Shown one piece after another: positions 43,980 through 55,266 of a stretch of 64,000 bases of DNA. Made by a program: the position numbers and the translations under genes. Where the stretch lies: positions 12,640,850 to 12,704,849 of the forward strand of contig NC_134029.1 in the NCBI RefSeq assembly GCF_964204645.1, given 5' to 3'. The DNA comes from Tubulanus polymorphus. Lineage: Eukaryota; Nemertea; Palaeonemertea; Tubulaniformes; Tubulanidae. The notes under the pieces are model-generated. The model did no database searches. It was not told the DNA's origin and saw only the letters and a program-made list of their open reading frames with translations. The first letter of the stretch is position 1. The number at the start of each line of letters is the position of its first letter.

Positions 43980-45748
43980 ATTGAGCCAATTCATGTAAAA
44001 TCGCGGTACGTTTTTTTATGTGAGCATTTTTTTCATTGGTTCTCGGGTTAAACGACGTATAATCGATGCGATTGAAGACATGACGGACCTCCGTCGATGA
44101 CATGGTCAACTTTGTTTAAATTCTACGAAAAACTGTTTTTGGCGGGAAAATTCTTAGCTCTTGCGTATAAAATTGCAATGACCTCGATTGGGGGGCGAAT
44201 GTGATTGGCTGTTTTTGGTATATACGGGGAATTCCGGCACTACTAAAATAATTATGGGAAAGCCATTAATGGCGAACGTTTCATTTGACTAGTTGCCGTA
44301 TATGTGCAAATTTTAAATGCTCATTGCCGGTGAGAATATAATTATTTCACATATTGCCATAGGTATTGTTTCATTTTAATACCCGGTGATTGTGTTGATT
44401 GAGAGTGAACGTTCACTACACAAGGCCTCCACGTTGGAGTGCTAGTGCACACAAACACACGCTCACAGACTACTATATGGTGATGCTGTAACGCTGCTTG
44501 GCGCGTTTACGCTTGGTATGATAACAGGCTGAATAATCGTCGTAGCAGATTAGCGCTGTGTTTTCTGTTTGATAGAATTTGTAATAATTTGTAATTTCTT
44601 GTGACCTGAAAATACTAAGCAGCAAACTATAGGCATAGGTTGAGGTCTGAATATTGTGTAGTGGTAAATTCCAGGATTTAAAACGATCTAATGCTACGCC
44701 CCTATGTATTAGCTTCCGCGGCCATACATTGGAAGAGGTTTCGTTTCCAAGACTCAATATTCAGCCACCCTCTGATATGTGACATCATATGAATTTCCTT
44801 TGTATATTTTTTCATATTGTGAAAAATATTTTTTTGAAAATATAAAATAGTTTCCCTGCTGCGCCTACCTGTACCCTACGAAATTTTGAACGTAGACCAT
44901 GAATAAATGTTTATCTTTGGTCTTATTTGACTAAGATAACATAAAATATAAACTAGAACTTTGAATTCACCAATTAAAAAGACTTTTCAAGCAATATCCT
45001 TACTCCAAACAACCTCTAGCTTTCAATGTAATGTGCCTTTTAGGATGTTTTGCTATTTGAACGTCCTTTTTTATGGACTTTCGCTTTAGTGAAGTCCATT
45101 TTGTTATCGCATATGAAACTTTCTTCCTTTGGTACAAAATAGCTTCAAAACAAGGCTTAGTTTCTCTTTGGAACTTTGAAAACATTCAATACAGTGATAA
45201 AAGCTCTAACCCTATTGAATTCCATCAGAATCATTTGCTTATTTATCAATTTAGTTATTTATTTGTTTTTGGAACTATATTTCATTTCGGAAGAACACAT
45301 GCCCTTTTACGTATATTCATGCTTCACACACGTGCTCGTTACTGACTTGCTGCTATGTGAAGTATTGATTTGTGCATGTATATGAAAAGCGCGCCCTGCG
45401 CATGGCCTAGTTAAAGTACTCTAAAAACTGCAAATGATTCAACTGCCAGGGTTCTTCGTGGCTGGCCGTGAAAAGCAGTGAATTTTATAGAAGGGCGGTA
45501 AAATTGGGAACTTTGAAATTGTTCAATTTACGAAAATAATTGTCTTCATACACAGTGTATAGAAATTGTCACACCATGAACATGGAGAGTTTCTATTTGA
45601 GTCAGTGGGGAAAACCCGCTAGCATGTGTATTCATGATAAATCGTCATGCAGTTGTGTGTGATGGAGATCGTATCAATAGACAGATTGAAACCATGAAAT
45701 CATGAAACCTTCTGGATTTAATCAAGGGGGACATCTTATGCTTTTTTT
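43980..45748 (+). repeat. Dispersed repeat blocks A2, C2 and B2
   Basis: A2 (43980-44625) is homologous to A1, C2 (44835-45030) to the block at 36256-36500, and B2 (about 45160-45745) to B1. B2 ends in 'gggggacatcttatgc' + T-run, where a family I repeat is inserted; B1 shows the empty site 'gggggacatcttaggctttt'. Confidence 0.7.
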
Positions 45749-47083
45749 AGCCCACTTGGAAATTTAGTCCCAGCGGGCTATTGCGTTCACTTTTCGTCCG
45801 TCGTCCGTCCGTACACGGAATTCAGTTATTTAGGGAAGTTTTAAGACGCTTCAAGGTAATGTCTTGATATTTGGTTTATACATGTATCTACCCTAGACAC
45901 ATCTTCAGCCCAAAAACTGGCCCTGTCAGATTCAAGATGGCCGACTGGCAGCCATTGTTGTTCGCCAAAATCAGCACTTTTTATACATTTTCGAAGTTTT
46001 TGAGGGAAATTTTGAAGACGCTTTGATCAATTACCTTGATCTTTAGTTTATATTTGAATCTACCAAGGGCCCATCAGCATAAGAAAAATTGGGTCGATCT
46101 GACTCAAGATGGCTGTCCTATGACCTTTTTAGTGCCCAAAAATATCAATTTTGGCCAGAATTCTTGGTCCTGTAGCTTCCTACTGGTTTGCCATTTCTCT
46201 TGCAATTTGTGATGGGTATTCATTTTAAAGGGATGTTTTATACTTGAGACATGTATTTTTGATCAGCCAATTATGACGTAATTGGCGGCCATTTTGGTGT
46301 CGTCAGTACTCATTCGTAGGTGGGAAAAAGTTTTTCCACATTAAATTGATACCTAAGCATATTGTGTCAATATATTCAATTGGAAAGTTGTAGCCCATAA
46401 CGTGTTCTATGATTTTGATGAATTTCAATGTCATTGGTTTTTGTATTTGGCCACCAGGGGGCGTTGAATAATACAATAACTTAGTATTTCTATTTTATAT
46501 TTGTACCTATGCATATTTTGTTACCACAATCAATTGCAAAGTTGTAGCTCATGACATCTTCCATGATATTGGTGAGTTTTAAGGACATAAGTTATTCTAT
46601 ATGGTCACCAGGGGGCGTTGAATAGTAGAATAACTTAGTATTTCCTTATTAGATTGGTACCTAGGCATATTTTGTTACCATGATCAATTGCAAAGTTGTA
46701 GTTCATGACATCGTCTATGATTGTGGTGAGTTTTTAAGGACATTAGTTATTCCATATAGTCACCAGGGGGCGTTGAATAGTAGAAATTCTTAGTATTTCC
46801 TTGTTAGATTGGTATCTAGGTATATTTTGTTACCATGATCGATCGCAAAGTTGTATTTCATGACATGTACTACGATTGTGGTGAGTTTTATGGTCACCAG
46901 GGGGTGTTGAATAGCTGAATAACTTAGTGTTTCCATATTGAATTGGTAACGAGGCCTATTTTGTCATCACAATCAATTACAAAATCATAGCTGCTGACAT
47001 GTTCTATGATTGTGGTGGGTTTCAAGGTCATTGGTTTTTGTATATGGTCACTAGGGGGCGTTATGTATCGAAATTGCCAATGT
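45749..47083 (+). mobile_element. Helentron-like repeat family I, 3'-truncated copy
   Basis: The head AGCCCACTTGG is at 45749. Tandem units have the CACCAGGGGG core starting at 46452, 46606, 46761 and 46895, and a variant at 47049 (period 154-155, one unit shortened by about 20 bp). The 3' hairpin and CTAG are missing. Confidence 0.8.
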
Positions 47084-47229
47084 TTAATTTTGATGCTGAT
47101 TAAACATACACTCATGAAAATTTAGGAAAGTCTGTATTAAGAATTTCGTTTCTTGTTAGAATATATGATAGTCTTTGACTCTTGCCCTTAAGAGCACTTC
47201 TGTAATATGATTGAATGTGCCCTCTTTTT

Positions 47230-48284
47230 AGCCCACTTGAGATTTTAGTCCCAGCGGGCTATTGCTTTCACTTTTTGTCCGTCGTCCGTCTGTCCGTTTG
47301 TAGACGTAATCCAGTTATTTTGGGAAGTTTTAAAGACGCTTCAATGTAATGTCTTGATATTTGGGTTACATATGTATCTCCCCTAGACACATCTTCAGCC
47401 CAAGAATTGGCCTTGTCAGAATCAAGATGGCCGACTGGCAGCCACTTTTTGCGGGAAATTTTGAAGACGCTTTGATAAATTACCTTGATCTTTCATATAT
47501 ATTTGAATCCCCCCAGGGCCCATCACCATAACGAAAATTGGGTCGATTGGACTGAAGATGGCCATCGTATGACCTTTTTAGTGCCCAAAAATGTGAATTT
47601 TGGCCCAAATTCTGAGTTCTGTAGCTTCCTACTGGTTTGCCATTTCTCATTGCAATTTGTGATGGGTATTCTTTGAAAAGGTATCTTTTATACTTGAGAC
47701 AGGTATTTTTGATCAGCCAATTATGACACAATTGGCGGCCATTTTGGTGTCATCGGTACTGATTCATAGGTGGGAGAAGGTTTTTCCATATTATATTGAT
47801 ACCTAAGCATATCGTGTTACCACAATCGATTGGAAAGTTGTAGCTCATAACGTGTTCTATGATTTTGGTGAGTTTCAAGGTCAATTGTTTTTATATATAG
47901 CCACCGGGGGGCGTTGAATAATACAATAACTTTGTATTTCTATATTATATTTGTACCTATGCATATTTTGTTACCTCAATCAATTGCTCATGACATCATC
48001 TATGATTGTGGTGAGTTTTAAGGACATTAGTTATTCTATATGGTCACCAGTGGGCGTTGAATAGTAGAATAAATTAGTATTTCCTTATAAGATCGGTACC
48101 AAGGCATATGTTGTCACCATGATCAATTGGAAAGTTGTAGTTCATGACATGTTCTATGATTTTGGTGAGTTTCAAGGTCATTGGTTTTTGTTTATGGTCA
48201 CCAGGTGGCGTTGAATGTTGAAATTGTTAGATAGTTGATCATTTGAAACCACTTCCAAGTGGGCTGGTGTCCCTGGACCCCTAG
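47230..48284 (+). mobile_element. Helentron-like repeat family I, complete copy
   Basis: The head AGCCCACTTGAGA follows TTTTT; the CCGT tract is short; tandem units follow. The 3' end 'ggtgtccctggacccCTAG' lies at 48284. A penelope-like fragment follows directly. Confidence 0.8.
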
Positions 48285-48289
48285 TATAA

Positions 48290-49185
48290 AACTGGATTGA
48301 ATATGTGAGATCTCGTGATCTAAAATTTTTTATCACAAATCCAATAAGTCCGAAGGAAAAAACCCTGAACAACGATCACTTTATAGTAAGTTGGAGTGAA
48401 CAAGAAGAAATGTAGGTAGGATTCACAGTTAGTAGGTTTACGAAAAACGGCGACACCTAATCTTGAGTTAGAATTATGAATGAGAACATCGAGAAAAGGC
48501 ATTTTTCCATCAACTGCCCACTCAAAGGTGAACTTCAAGGAAGGATAAAGGGAATTAAGTTTTGTCAAAAAAAATTCAAGGTTGAAATCAGTTGATACTA
48601 AACATAAAATGTCATCAACATACCTCAGCGATAGAAGAGGCGCGAACCCGGTGTATAGGGGTAAAATTTCTGATTCAGTATGTTCTGAGAAAAGGTTAGC
48701 TAAAATCGGTGTGAGGGGGTTGCCCATAGCGAAACTGTATATTTGCTAAAAAAAAACGCCATCAAATTGAAAATAGGCTCTTCTAGCGCATAATTCTAAA
48801 AGATCAATGAGACAGTTAACTGAGATAGGAAAATTCAAATTTAAGGATGGAAGTTTACGTTTGATAAAATCTAAAGTGGGTTCCAGAGGGATGTTAGCAA
48901 ATAGAGAGACTGCATCAAAAGAGATGAACTTGTTGCTATTAGGGATAATATGACGTTATCTTTGTAATAAATCCATATCGTGTTTGATATGAGAACCAGA
49001 GAACGAACCAAGTAAGGGAGAACGCATTTTGGCAATTGATTTGGAAAGATAATAAGAGGGAGAGCCCCTGCTTGAATGGGGTTAAATTAGAAAGTGGGGT
49101 AGTCTCGCATTCTTTGGTTACCAGACATAATTTTGATTTTTCTGGAGCCAATATTATTTTTCCCAACAGTAATCTCACCAAACGT
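48290..49185 (-). pseudogene. Penelope-like element reverse transcriptase fragment
   Basis: The minus strand gives YYLSKSIAKMRSPLL, SGSHIKHDMDLLQR, NKFISFDAVSLFANIPLEPT, FAMGNPLTPILANLFSEH, LSLRYVDDILCLV, GKMPFLDVL and VFRKPTNCESYLHF. This order is diagnostic of Penelope-like RTs, which are telomerase-related. There are stops near 48750 and 48955 and a frame change upstream of 49085. No GIY-YIG endonuclease is seen. It lies between the CTAG end of one family I copy and the interior of another (49186-49506). Confidence 0.8.
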
Positions 49186-49506
49186 TTAGATCGGTACCCA
49201 GGCATATTTTTTTACCATGATCAATTGCAAAGTTGTAGTTCATGACATGTTCTATGATCGTGGTGAGTTTCAAGGTCATTGGGTTTTGCATATGGTCACC
49301 AGGGGGCATTGAATAGTAGAAAAACTAAGCATGTCCTTATTAAATTAGTAATGAGGCAGATTGCTGACATGTTCTATGATTTTGGTGAGTTTCAAGGTCA
49401 TTAGTTTTTGTTTATGGTCACCAGGTGGCGTTGAATATTGAAATTGTTAGATTGTTGAGCATTTGCAACCACTTCCCAAGTGGGCATGGTGTCCCTGGAC
49501 CCCTAG
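49186..49506 (+). mobile_element. Helentron-like repeat family I, 3' fragment
   Basis: It begins inside a tandem unit ('gatcggtacccaggcatatt') and ends with the family hairpin and CTAG at 49503-49506. Confidence 0.75.
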
Positions 49507-49953
49507 TTTGAGATTAATTCTGCCCTTAACAGGATTTTTCAAGCCCTTTCTGAATTTTTGTCAAATTAACGTTCCCTTTTTGACAATATAACATGCTGTT
49601 TCTGGCAATGTAACGTGCCTTTTGGCAATTGATTCAATATAATGTGCCCTGTTTGGTAATATAATGTTCCCTTTTGGCAATTGATTCAAATTCTAATTCA
49701 TTACAGGGCATTCACCTTGGAGATACGTCTGGAGGTCGGATTTTGTGGGCCGGACGGTATTTTCATGAGAATTTTTTTGAAAAGGGCACTTAAGAAATTT
49801 AAGGGGTCGCCCTTGGGGGAAGGGAGTGTGTATATTCTGTACACAGGGCATTCCTCTCAACTCGAATCCTATTATTAATAAGATTTTCCACTTAATAATT
49901 AAGTAGAAAATCCGTTCAACCCAGCAAATGTTTTTTTCTGTCTCCTATATTAA
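49507..49953. other. COPE intron, no gene
   Basis: A degenerate motif 'aacgtgcc-ttttggcaat' is repeated about four times at 49565-49685. Nothing else recognised. Confidence 0.4.
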
Positions 49954-50241
49954 CCCTTTCAGTGCTGACTAATTAATACCCTCTAGTGCTGAAGATAATT
50001 TGAAAATTCTGGAAAATTCCACCCTAGCGTGTTGAATAACGGGAATAGCACTATAGTGCGTATACACCCTGGCGTGGTATATCGTTAGTTACTAATATTT
50101 CACTATGTCTGACAGGTGCTGCCATCTTTCAAGAGAGATAATAAGTAATTACTAATTAAATCAATACACCACAATGCGGTGTACTAGCAAAATCCATCAC
50201 TGATTTATACACTGCACTGCGGTGAAGACGCACTGAAAGGG
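49954..50241. mobile_element. piggyBac-type MITE
   Basis: 288 bp with inverted ends CCCTTTCAGTGC and GCACTGAAAGGG, flanked by TTAA on both sides (49950-49953, 50242-50245). The CCCTTT end and TTAA duplication fit piggyBac. A related lone right end (CTGAAAGGG-TTAA) lies at about 50730-50742. A decayed piggyBac transposase is at 55902-57571. Confidence 0.75.
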
Positions 50242-50245
50242 TTAA

Positions 50246-50966
50246 CCATACATTTAAATTCACTCTACTCGAAATTGCTCAACTCAAATATTCGTTCAAC
50301 TACTTTTGACCAAAGTAACGTTTAAACTCTCAATTCTAATATCTTAACGACCTCCTGGCAGCAACAACAAGTGTCCTTTAAAACAAGCATGTGTTTACTG
50401 CTACTAGTAGGCTACCGGTAGTAGACAATACATCCATCGCTCATGGAGACATTCATTCAATCGTAGGTACACAATCTCCAGCTTGGTTAACGATCCTAAA
50501 TACCCGATACACTTATTAAGAAGTTCACTATGGTAATTTGGCAAGCGGCAGTTCATGATCGTTCATGTTTCTTCGCACCATCATTTTGAATCTCGATTTT
50601 GAATTTTTGAATTTCGTCAAAACCCCAACTCGAATTCCGCTCAACTCAATGATTTCTTCAGGTCCCCATGAATTTGTGTTGAGCGGAGTCTACGGTATGT
50701 TCTACTGGCTTCCTGGAAGGTGTTGCGTACTGAAAGGGTTAATGCAAAGCAAATATTACCTGCTGGCCGTAGTACCCTTAGGGCTCTTGTTGAGAACTAC
50801 CCATAACACTACCCTGATTGTGCTATTGAAAACTTTGACAACGATGTTCTCAACAACGCTAACTCAATCAATTGCCACATAAGCTTACCCTAAAGCATTC
50901 TACCTTTTTTGCAAGGCGCTAAATAAGTGTATTTATATCTAATTAATTTGTTCACTCTTCTTTTAG
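50246..50966. other. COPE intron before exon D
   Basis: No supported feature apart from the lone piggyBac-like end near 50738 and the exon D acceptor. Confidence 0.4.
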
Positions 50967-51020
50967 CATGGCTCTTATGGTTCAAATTTATCTTAGGATT
51001 GACAGAGTTGATCTTGCAAA
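50967..51020 (+). CDS. cope: COPE exon D
   Basis: The acceptor is 'ctcttcttttag' and the donor 'gcaaa|gtaagt'. It completes a Cys codon and encodes MALMVQIYLRIDRVDLA plus two bases of Lys. It fits both neighbours in phase. Confidence 0.92.
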
Positions 51021-51134
51021 GTAAGTTGTTTTCATCAAATCTGTGAGAGTTGAATTTTATGCTGGCAGCATTCACGATTATAACTTATAACTTTGACCAT
51101 CAGTTATTAGAAAATGTTTTTTAATCAACTTCAG

Positions 51135-51216
51135 GAAAGAGTTAAAACAAATGCAAGACAATGATGATGACAACACATTAACACAGTTAGCCTTGGCTTT
51201 GTTTAATTTAGCTGTG
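51135..51216 (+). CDS. cope: COPE exon E
   Basis: The acceptor is 'caacttcag' and the donor 'gctgtg|gtatgt'. It encodes KELKQMQDNDDDNTLTQLAL and FNLAV, the conserved 'LKRMQ..DED.tLTQLA' block. The 114-bp intron before it is one of the few short ones. Confidence 0.93.
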
Positions 51217-51300
51217 GTATGTAAATGAAGATGTAATTATTCATAATATTATGTTTGAGTAGTCATTGTGAAAGCATTTCTTAATGGAATTGCACATTAG

Positions 51301-51838
51301 CAGAGATGAGAATTCCCCGCGGATTTCGGTATTGAAAAATATCGTTTTTCCAAATATTCCAAAAATGATGTAAAAGTATAGGGGGAGGCTATGATGATCT
51401 CACTCAACTGGTCAGACGCGTTTGGTAATCGGGTGAACCATAAAAGCGTTCAGCGCCTGTTTTACTTATCGTCGCGTATTGCATTGCAACACTGATTTTG
51501 TATCTACTACGATGTGTATGTATTTTATCGGATCGGTTGTCGACACACACGCACGGCAACAGTAGTAATGTATATCGGCCTACTACTGTTGCCACTCACG
51601 TACTGGGTAAACGCCTTCAGATATTATACACTGTGTGATGATTTTTAGTGAGCATTCATTTGTGCATTTTAACTGCAATAATTCAAGGCTCGAGCCGTAA
51701 TGCATGAGATGCTGATTGTTATAGAATGAGGATGTGCCGTATTGGATATAGCCATTAACTTACAAAATATAACAGTTGTTCATGGGTTCATGATCGCTCT
51801 TAAGTGCACAGAAAACGCTTTTAATTTCTAAAATTGTT
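51301..51838. mobile_element. hAT-like MITE, copy 3, right end lost
   Basis: It starts CAGAGATGAGAA like copy 2 and follows the other copies to about 51838, but is more diverged and lacks the right inverted repeat. It is therefore older or was cut by a later event. Confidence 0.7.
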
Positions 51839-52313
51839 TTTGTCTGTTTTAGGCAATATTTTAAACAAGAAATCAGGGTATCTCAAAACCAAGGGAACTC
51901 TCATTTTATTTGACCAAATAAATTGGCCCTTTTCACCTTTTTTGATTTCAATTTCAAATCAATTTTATTTATTTATCCACGTACAAAGGAATATACATGT
52001 AAAATACCGATATCAGATAATATAATATCAGACAGTACAAGTAGGTTTTTCAGACATAATATCAAAAGGATCTATGTTTGAAATTGAATTGAAATTGAAC
52101 TTTTTTGATTTACCATGGCATTTTCATGCATAAAAACTGCCCCTTAAAAATAAATGAATTGCCCTCTTTAAACTGCCCTTGAAAGAGAAGCCAACTCTTT
52201 TGATTGGGCCTACAAAGAATCTCCCAGTTTCCAAACATGTTTTCAGAATGCTTTAATTTGTTCTGACCTTGAATTTGAATCCCGTTAAATGACCATTAGA
52301 TAGCATTATTTTT

Positions 52314-53203
52314 AGGCCAGCCGTAGGCTGAGCCTATTACTATACAAATGGAGCGAATTTAAATGACATGGTTTCCAGAGTAAAGGCTCTTTGATTGTGC
52401 AACTGAGTATATATTCATACAAATCTTTCATTAAAGCATTATCCATCCTCAAAACTCGTATGAAGCTGATTTTTGAAAGAGGGCCTCGGTAAGATTGATA
52501 TGAGCTTTTTCGCGAAATTCTGAACGCAAATATATCTACTTCAAAAAACCAATCGGAAAGCAAAGACTCCTCTATGGTTGGCTTAGCCGCAGAGATCAGC
52601 AGGTGTTCACGTGAACCCACGGTACTGTCTACAGTTTTATGTCCAGGTTTTATCTAAGATCTCTTTCTTTAAGACCTAAAATTGTATTTCAAGATCGATT
52701 TCTGTGTTTATTTGGTTTTTTGGGGCGGAATATTTTTATTTACATTACCGAAAATCTCATTGACAATTGTGCAAAGTCCGGGAAAAATAGCTTTTCCTCA
52801 TCAAATCGGCCGATGGATGACCTTGATATGCTAATTATCCATGTGCTCAAACTGCAAATTCAATCAAATTTTACTCTGCAAAAAGATATCTAATCCAATC
52901 AATTTTAGTTTATTGAACAAATAAAAACATCAAATCCAATTCAATTTTGTTTTATTGAGCTAATTTCAGAAAAATTCAATTCTATTCCGCATTCAAATCA
53001 ATAAGACCAAGGGAAAATATTCATCAGAGGTATTTGTTCCTGCCAGCTCCAGTCGCTGTCTGTGCTACACGATTGTATTATGTAAATTATTAGGTATGAC
53101 TGAGCTGGGAGTGTATTTTGACAAATTTAACCCACAGAATGCATCATTTGCCATTTAATGCAAAGCTGACCGGCTGGCCATAGTGCCCATTGGGGCTCTT
53201 GTT
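52314..53203 (+). mobile_element. Repeat family IV, complete copy
   Basis: After a T-run, AGGCCAGCC-gta-GGCTGAGCCT is a palindromic head. The 3' end is 'gtgcccattggggctcttgtt' (hairpin plus CTTGTT). Its interior matches 10066-10859. Non-coding. Confidence 0.7.
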
Positions 53204-53523
53204 CATTGATTGTGTTCAAAAAATTTGTGTTTTGTATTTTTTTTTAGATTTTTTCATTCTTGTATTTTATGTTGGAACCTAATGTTATTGCTTTTTGGCG
53301 CTAAGAAAAATTCTTTTGTCAGACCGCCGGCAACGTCCCTGCTTTGATATGCACTCCCTATGATCTTGGCATTTTCACTTATGTTTTTTTTTAGATAAAC
53401 TTGTATTATTGGTTCCTTTTATAAATTGTGATATTGTCACTTTTTGAAAAGATCGTAAAATCTCTGCCATTTTGCTTTTCACTCACACTTATACAACGTC
53501 TTTCACTTATACAATGGTTTTAG
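53204..53523. other. COPE intron before exon F
   Basis: AT-rich, pyrimidine-rich toward the acceptor; no other feature. Confidence 0.5.
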
Positions 53524-53748
53524 GGAGGAGACAAACTGCAAGATGCATACTATATTTTTCAAGAAATGGCTGACAAGTATGGACCAACACCAATGTTATT
53601 GAATGGTATGGCATCATGCTACATGGCCCAAGGGAAGTTTGATGATGCTGAAGGATGTCTGCTAGAGTCAATAGATAAAGATAGTAATAATCCGGAGACT
53701 CTTGTCAATATGATAGTTCTTTCACAACATTTGGGGAAAGCCCCAGAG
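53524..53748 (+). CDS. cope: COPE exon F
   Basis: The largest visible exon, in phase 0 at both ends. It encodes [20 protein letters not shown], then [19 protein letters not shown] and [20 protein letters not shown], the most conserved TPR-like part of epsilon-COP. The donor is 'ccagag|gtgcgt'. Confidence 0.95.
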
Positions 53749-54073
53749 GTGCGTTGATTTCTATTTTGAAATAATTGAAATAAATTTTACCTTGAATTTG
53801 ATTTATGAGATCTATGGCCTGGATGGCTATGTCTAAGCAACTAATGTCACACTATGGGGGTGGTTGCTACATGTAGTTAAAAGTCACCATCCATTTGCAT
53901 TCAATAGATGGATACTTACCATTAGGTAAAGTATCTATGTGTAGAAACCTAAATCATGTGCTTTTACATAGCAGATGGTAATACATGGCAGTAATCTGAT
54001 AGATGAGCCTTGACATTCATTCTGAAAATCAATGATGATTAATCTCATAAATTTATGGTTATTATTTTGATAG
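53749..54073. other. COPE intron between exons F and G
   Basis: 325 bp of unique-looking intron. A 14-base direct repeat-like motif around 'gatggatacttacc' and 'catccatttgcattc' is the only structure seen. Confidence 0.5.
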
Positions 54074-54148
54074 GTAAGCAATAGGTATATATCCCAGTTG
54101 AAAGATTCCCACAGGAGTCATCCATTTGTTCAGGAATATCTGATAAAG
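54074..54148 (+). CDS. cope: COPE exon G
   Basis: In phase 0. It encodes [20 protein letters not shown] and EYLIK, matching the C-terminal 'NRY..QLkd.h..HPfi.ey' block. The donor is 'ataaag|gtacgt'. Confidence 0.94.
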
Positions 54149-54227
54149 GTACGTGGTTCATGTTGAGAAAATTGCATAGAAATTATCATTTTAAAAGCTT
54201 TGTGAATTTTACGTTTAATTGCTTCAG

Positions 54228-54284
54228 GAGAGTGAATTTGATCGAATCACGCGTAATTATTCTCCAGCGGTGGCATCGTCATGA
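54228..54284 (+). CDS. cope: COPE exon H, C-terminus and stop
   Basis: The acceptor is 'aattgcttcag'. It encodes ESEFDRITRNYSPAVASS and TGA (54282-54284). The 79-bp intron before it is the shortest in the gene. Confidence 0.93.
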   Translation, partial: ESEFDRITRNYSPAVASS

Positions 54285-54758
54285 ACAGAAAACGATAGCG
54301 ATGCAATTTAAGCCATCACATCACTGGATTATCTGCAAACCTTGGTGGTCTATACTATTAAACGATTAATGACATTTTGATTAAGATTGACAAGTTCCAA
54401 CTTTAGTGTGTTGTTTATGTTATGTAAGTCAATGTCATGGCAAAACATTAATGAATAAATCAGTTACTCGGAATCAAATGAAATTGAAGTGTTTTAATGT
54501 CAGTTTTGCTTTGCCTTTTAAGAATGCCTATCATCCCATTTACTACAACAAAATTTAAACTTGCAAATGTCTTGCTCTTATTAACTTTTCAAAATAATTT
54601 TGCTTTTCAAACATTAATAGTCTCCGAACGGTGGCGATGTCTGCCCTGGATATCATCTTGATGTTGGTGATAGGCTGTCTATAGTCTGTGCCTGTGCCTT
54701 GGCGATATCCTAGCGAAGGTTGTTCCTTTTTTTGGCGAATTCTTGACGATCAGTTTTT
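54285..54758 (+). terminator. cope: COPE 3' UTR and poly(A) signal
   Basis: AATAAA at 54454-54459, 170 bp after the stop, is the probable poly(A) signal, putting the transcript end near 54480. The rest to 54758 shows nothing recognised. Confidence 0.6.
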
Positions 54759-55266
54759 AGGCCAGCCGTGGGCTGATCCTATAACTATACAAATGGAAAG
54801 AATTTAAATGATATCATTCCCAGAGCTAAGGCAATTTGACTGTCCAACTGAGCATATATTCATACAAATCATTCATCAAAGCATTATCCATTCTCCAAAT
54901 CCTACGAAGCTGAATTTTCAAAGAGGACCTTGTTAAAATTTATATGAGGTTTTTTACGAAAATCTGCTAAACGCAAAATATCTGTTTCAAAAAGCCAGTC
55001 AGAAAGCAAAGACTCCTCTATGATTGGCTTACTACATGATTTTTTTACCACAATCAATTGGAAAGTTGTAGCTCATAATGTGTTCTATGATTGTGGTCAG
55101 GTTCATGGTCATTAGGTTTTGTATATGGCCACCACGGGGCATTGAAAAATACAATTACTTAGTATTTCTATATTATATTTGTACGTGCGTATTTTGTTAG
55201 ACAATCAATTGCACAATTGTAGCACATGACATTGTCTACAATTGTAGTGAGTTTTAAGGTCATTAC
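54759..55266 (+). mobile_element. Family IV 5' fragment joined to a family I tandem fragment
   Basis: The family IV head AGGCCAGCC-gt-GGGCTGATCCT starts at 54759 and the match runs to about 55033. The sequence then changes abruptly to family I tandem units ('accacaatcaattggaaagt', 'ccaccacggggcattgaaaa') until about 55266. Confidence 0.65.

Larger units (their letters stand above)
1772..54284 (+). other. cope: Coatomer subunit epsilon (COPE) gene, 3' part, 8 exons
   Basis: Epsilon-COP is the TPR-like alpha-solenoid subunit of the COPI coat. It stabilises alpha-COP in the cytosolic coatomer used for retrograde Golgi-to-ER vesicles. Eight exons with GT-AG borders join without breaking frame to 269 residues and a TGA. 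The order of blocks follows the animal protein as I know it: RRDVIMYRAYLAQKKYGVV, then a helix pair ending AASIYYHEQ, then the region ending in [13 protein letters not shown] and the basic-acidic C-terminus. Animal COPE has about 300 residues, so only about 40 are missing at the left edge. Phases between exons are 2, 0, 2, 2, 0, 0, 0. Introns range from 79 bp to about 28.7 kb; the large ones are full of transposons. Every exon is clean, so the gene looks functional despite its load. Confidence 0.95.

Noticed and set aside
45073-45345. Small host gene in repeat block B2
   Set aside because: The homologous block B1 does not keep the frame.
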